This document shows, piece by piece, positions 5,754 through 7,733 of a stretch of 7,733 nt of DNA. The translations under genes and the position numbers were made by a program. The notes beneath the pieces were generated by a model. It worked only from the letters and a program-made list of their open reading frames with translations. It did not search any database and had not been told where the DNA came from. This stretch comes from Cytophagales bacterium. Its GTDB lineage: Bacteria; Bacteroidota; Bacteroidia; Cytophagales; Amoebophilaceae. The stretch is taken from NCBI GenBank assembly GCA_022360235.1, contig JAKSDE010000429.1, positions 1-7,733 of the forward strand. The letters are read 5' to 3'. Position 1 is the first letter of the stretch. Each line of letters opens with the position of its first letter.

Positions 5754-6227
5754 CTACTTAATAAATCCCTTTCGTTTTAATATCGTTTCTACAAACTTTA
5801 TTTCATGTTTACTATTGAAGATTTTATGAGGCAAGTGAATGAGTTGTCCTTTCGAGACTACCAATAAAAAGTAATCCTTTCCTTGGGAGGCTCTTTTAAT
5901 TTGGCTCCACGGAATAGGCATCCCTTGTTTAGCACTGAGTTGAACAAGCACCTGATGGCTCGTAATTTCATAACTCAATTTTTCAAAGATAATTCGATTT
6001 TCTTCTAACTGGGTAATCCCATAAAACTGAATAAGCCAAAATAGAAAATACAGGAATAACCCTATGGCTGCTCCCATGATAAACCAGTAAGTATGTATAA
6101 ACAAAGTGCCACTCGCTATAGCCAATGCTATAAGAAACACCCACCACTGCTCACGAATAATATTCTTCATACCAAGCTTAATATATGTATTATTAGCTAG
6201 CTTATACTTTTTTGTTTTTACAAGCAT
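5754..6227 (-). CDS. YcxB-like small membrane protein
   Basis: A 157-residue protein resembling the YcxB-like family, of unknown function. After a basic N-terminus (MLVKTKKYKL) come two closely spaced hydrophobic helices, about residues 28-45 (WWVFLIALAIASGTLFIH) and 47-67 (YWFIMGAAIGLFLYFLFWLI). A cytoplasmic C-terminal domain follows, with the family's pattern of short strands: EITSHQVLVQL, IPWSQIKRASQGKDYFLLVVSKGQLIHLPHKIF. The N-terminus is basic and the tail is charged, so both ends are expected inside, by the positive-inside rule. It starts 72 nt after nadC in the same direction and could share its transcript; that spacing does not prove a functional link. There is no signal peptide. 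The start at 6227 is the first Met of an open frame covering the whole expected domain. Confidence 0.7.
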   Translation of the reverse strand: MLVKTKKYKLANNTYIKLGMKNIIREQWWVFLIALAIASGTLFIHTYWFIMGAAIGLFLYFLFWLIQFYGITQLEENRIIFEKLSYEITSHQVLVQLSAKQGMPIPWSQIKRASQGKDYFLLVVSKGQLIHLPHKIFNSKHEIKFVETILKRKGFIK

Positions 6228-6299
6228 AGTTTTTGTTGGCTATATGATAATGATCTAATACAGAGGCCTTCCCCTATTTTTTCTATTGACTGCACCTTA

Positions 6300-7166
6300 C
6301 TAACGAAGCGCCTTCAAGCTCATATCTATACTTCTGACAGTATGTGTAAGTGCCCCGACAGAAATATAATCAACGCCAGTATGGGCAACATCGTGAATAT
6401 TTTTCTCATTAATACTTCCAGAAGCCTCTGTTTTAAATCGTCCATCAATAAGTTGAACGGCTTTACGCATCATCTGGATAGACATATTATCAAGCATGAT
6501 CATATCAACCCCTTCTGTTTTTACAGCCAATACTTGTTCAATTTCTTCCAAATTTCGCACCTCAATTTCAACTCCCAAATCTAGTTGATTTTCCTTTAAA
6601 TAACGTCTCGTTCTAGTAATAGCATTTTCAATACCTCCTGCAAAATCAATATGATTATCTTTTAAAAGAATCCTGTCGTAAAGTCCAAAACGATGATTCG
6701 TGCCTCCTCCAATAGCTACTGCCCATTTTTCTATAATTCTTGCATTAGGCGTTGTTTTGCGTGTATCTAATAACTGTGCTTTTGACTCTCCCATGAGTGT
6801 CTTTAAATAATGGGTATAAGTAGCTATACCACTCATTCTTTGCATACAGTTCAATATAAGTCGCTCTGTTGAAAGAATAGCACGCACGTTACCGCTTACA
6901 GTAAAAGCGCAGTGACCTGACTTAACCACTGTGCCATCTTCTGCCACTACTTCCATGGCTATCTCTTTATCAAAAGTCGCATATATCTTCTTGGCTAATG
7001 TTATACCCGCCATAATGCCGGCCTCCTTTACCCAAAGTTGCGCTTCTCCCTTCTTGTCGGCTGAAATAGCTGCTAAGGAAGTATGGTCACCCCTCCCTAT
7101 ATCTTCTTGTAAGGCAGATTGAATGAATTGATGCAGGCCTTCTTCTGTCAGATACTTAAAATTCAT
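6300..7166 (-). CDS. nadC: Nicotinate-nucleotide diphosphorylase (carboxylating), quinolinate phosphoribosyltransferase
   Basis: NadC converts quinolinate and PRPP to nicotinate mononucleotide, CO2 and pyrophosphate, the entry to NAD from the de novo pathway. The 288 residues cover the family end to end. Conserved pieces, numbered from this start: EDIGRGDHTS (21-30), STERLILNCMQRMSGIAT (99-116), LDTRKTTPN (133-141), GGGTNHRFGLYDRILLKDNHI (153-173, with the active-site lysine in LLKDNH), EIEVRN (200-205), DMIMLDNM (221-228) and EASGSI (247-252). The start at 7166 (MNFKYLTEEGL) is preferred because the family usually begins there; an in-frame ATG at 7181 would add MYFCN. On the minus strand TTACTTTG at 7188-7181 resembles a -7 box with one mismatch and would sit too close for the upstream start. 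No nadA or nadB is in the window. Confidence 0.96.
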   Translation of the reverse strand: MNFKYLTEEGLHQFIQSALQEDIGRGDHTSLAAISADKKGEAQLWVKEAGIMAGITLAKKIYATFDKEIAMEVVAEDGTVVKSGHCAFTVSGNVRAILSTERLILNCMQRMSGIATYTHYLKTLMGESKAQLLDTRKTTPNARIIEKWAVAIGGGTNHRFGLYDRILLKDNHIDFAGGIENAITRTRRYLKENQLDLGVEIEVRNLEEIEQVLAVKTEGVDMIMLDNMSIQMMRKAVQLIDGRFKTEASGSINEKNIHDVAHTGVDYISVGALTHTVRSIDMSLKALR

Positions 7167-7251
7167 ATTGCAAAAATACACAAAGTAATAAGAAGCTAGT
7201 AAGTAATTTATATTTGAGACTGCTGCAAAACTAGCTCACTCCCTTGCTTTA

Positions 7252-7270
7252 TCTGGGTTCTGAGTTCTGG
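7252..7270 (+). repeat. Solo heptamer array near the group II intron
   Basis: TCTGGG-TTCTGAG-TTCTGG is about two and a half units of the TTCYGRG heptamer, in the orientation of the left end of the element at 2914-3440. It matches the core of both element ends very closely. No four-helix-bundle sequence follows it; a group II intron begins about 38 bp further right. Confidence 0.65.
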
Positions 7271-7307
7271 TGCGACGTGAAGTCATGCAAATAATTGTTC
7301 TGCTAGG

Positions 7308-7733
7308 GTGTGTCACGAGGCAAATGAATAAACAAGTTCATTTGCCTGCTGTAAATGAGATGGCGGGGGGCCCGCCGTAAGCGCTTTATAGGAAGAGCTT
7401 ACAAACCGCCTAGCTGGTGCTGTGGTAAAGAGCCATGGTATTGAGCGTGCTAGGAAAAGGCATACAAGATAGGTCAGGTGAGGATAAAAAGAGATGAACG
7501 AAAGTGAACCTTTGATGAGGCGTCGAAAGAACAGGGACGCTGTCAAAACTACCTGGTCCCTGGCCTGGGTAGGACAAGGCATAGCGGAAACCTATTTACT
7601 GGCTATGCGGCAGCCGGCGTATAGAAGGCATGACTTTTATCTGGACTCATTTATGGAAGGTGAGAAGCTGTGCACTGATGCCAGAGGCGCTCAATTTCAA
7701 AAGGGAGCTCCAGTGGAGCCTTGTAGTAGCGTC
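7308..7733 (+). mobile_element. Group II intron, 5' part (domain I and following), truncated by window end
   Basis: The tract opens with GTGTG at 7308-7312, matching the group II 5' consensus GUGYG, and is more GC-rich than the genes. It has the look of a bacterial group II intron RNA: GATGAACGAAAGTGAACC (7494-7511) and the purine-rich CGTCGAAAGAACAGGGACG block that follows. Perfect stems support a structured RNA: 7319-7328 with 7337-7346 (10 bp), CCTAGC 7409-7414 with GCTAGG 7449-7454, CAGGGAC 7532-7538 with GTCCCTG 7556-7562, and GCATAGC 7579-7585 with GCTATGC 7602-7608. The segment near 7720-7733 (TTGTAGTAGCG) resembles the region before the reverse transcriptase-maturase gene, which would start beyond the window. 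No long plus-strand frame is seen here. The 5' end is provisional because exon-binding pairing could not be confirmed. Confidence 0.72.

Noticed and set aside
7216..7237. GAGACTGCTGCAAAACTAGCTC as an insertion-sequence end
   Set aside because: It resembles some IS termini from memory, but I find no matching inverted copy and no transposase nearby.
7313..7582. Minus-strand open frame of 89 codons starting MPCPTQARDQ
   Set aside because: It lies antisense to the structured group II intron RNA and its codons are explained by the intron stems; it has no recognisable domain.

Overview
The window looks like an AT-rich genome of the phylum Bacteroidota. The evidence is a compact sufB-sufC-sufD-sufS cluster, a DUF3127 protein (a family I know mainly from Bacteroidota), a TAnnTTTG-type -7 box upstream of sufB, and a TIGR02436 four-helix-bundle (23S rRNA intervening-sequence) protein, common in that phylum. 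Broken reading frames, scattered repeat remnants and a group II intron hint at a mobile-element-rich and possibly host-associated member of the Cytophagales, but the lineage is a guess.

Layout. Every protein gene lies on the minus strand, so transcription runs from right to left. From right to left: a group II intron 5' part on the plus strand (7308-7733, running off the window); nadC (NAD synthesis); a small YcxB-like membrane protein; a repeat-bearing gap with an unidentified coding remnant; a DUF3127 OB-fold protein with an SSB-like C-terminal tip; the sufB promoter region; then sufB, an inserted four-helix-bundle element, sufC, sufD and the start of sufS, cut by the left edge.

How the genes work together. 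SufS takes sulfur from cysteine, SufB with SufC and SufD forms the scaffold that builds Fe-S clusters, and SufC is its ATPase. Gaps of 24 and 37 nt join sufC, sufD and sufS. The sufB-sufC gap is 542 nt because a 527-bp element sits there. Without it the gap would be about 15 nt.

Main point of interest. The element (2914-3440) has inverted ends built from tandem heptamers of the form TTCYGRG. The terminal 34 bp match at 32 positions. It carries one four-helix-bundle gene, itself frameshifted at an A6 run. Short heptamer arrays also occur alone at 5719-5736 and 7252-7270, so the repeat is dispersed. Because both ends lie in the suf transcript they should pair in the mRNA, as the ends of 23S rRNA intervening sequences do. 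sufB as given carries two frame disruptions at short C and G runs whose net effect restores the frame. Sequencing error, recent decay and slippage cannot be separated from sequence alone.
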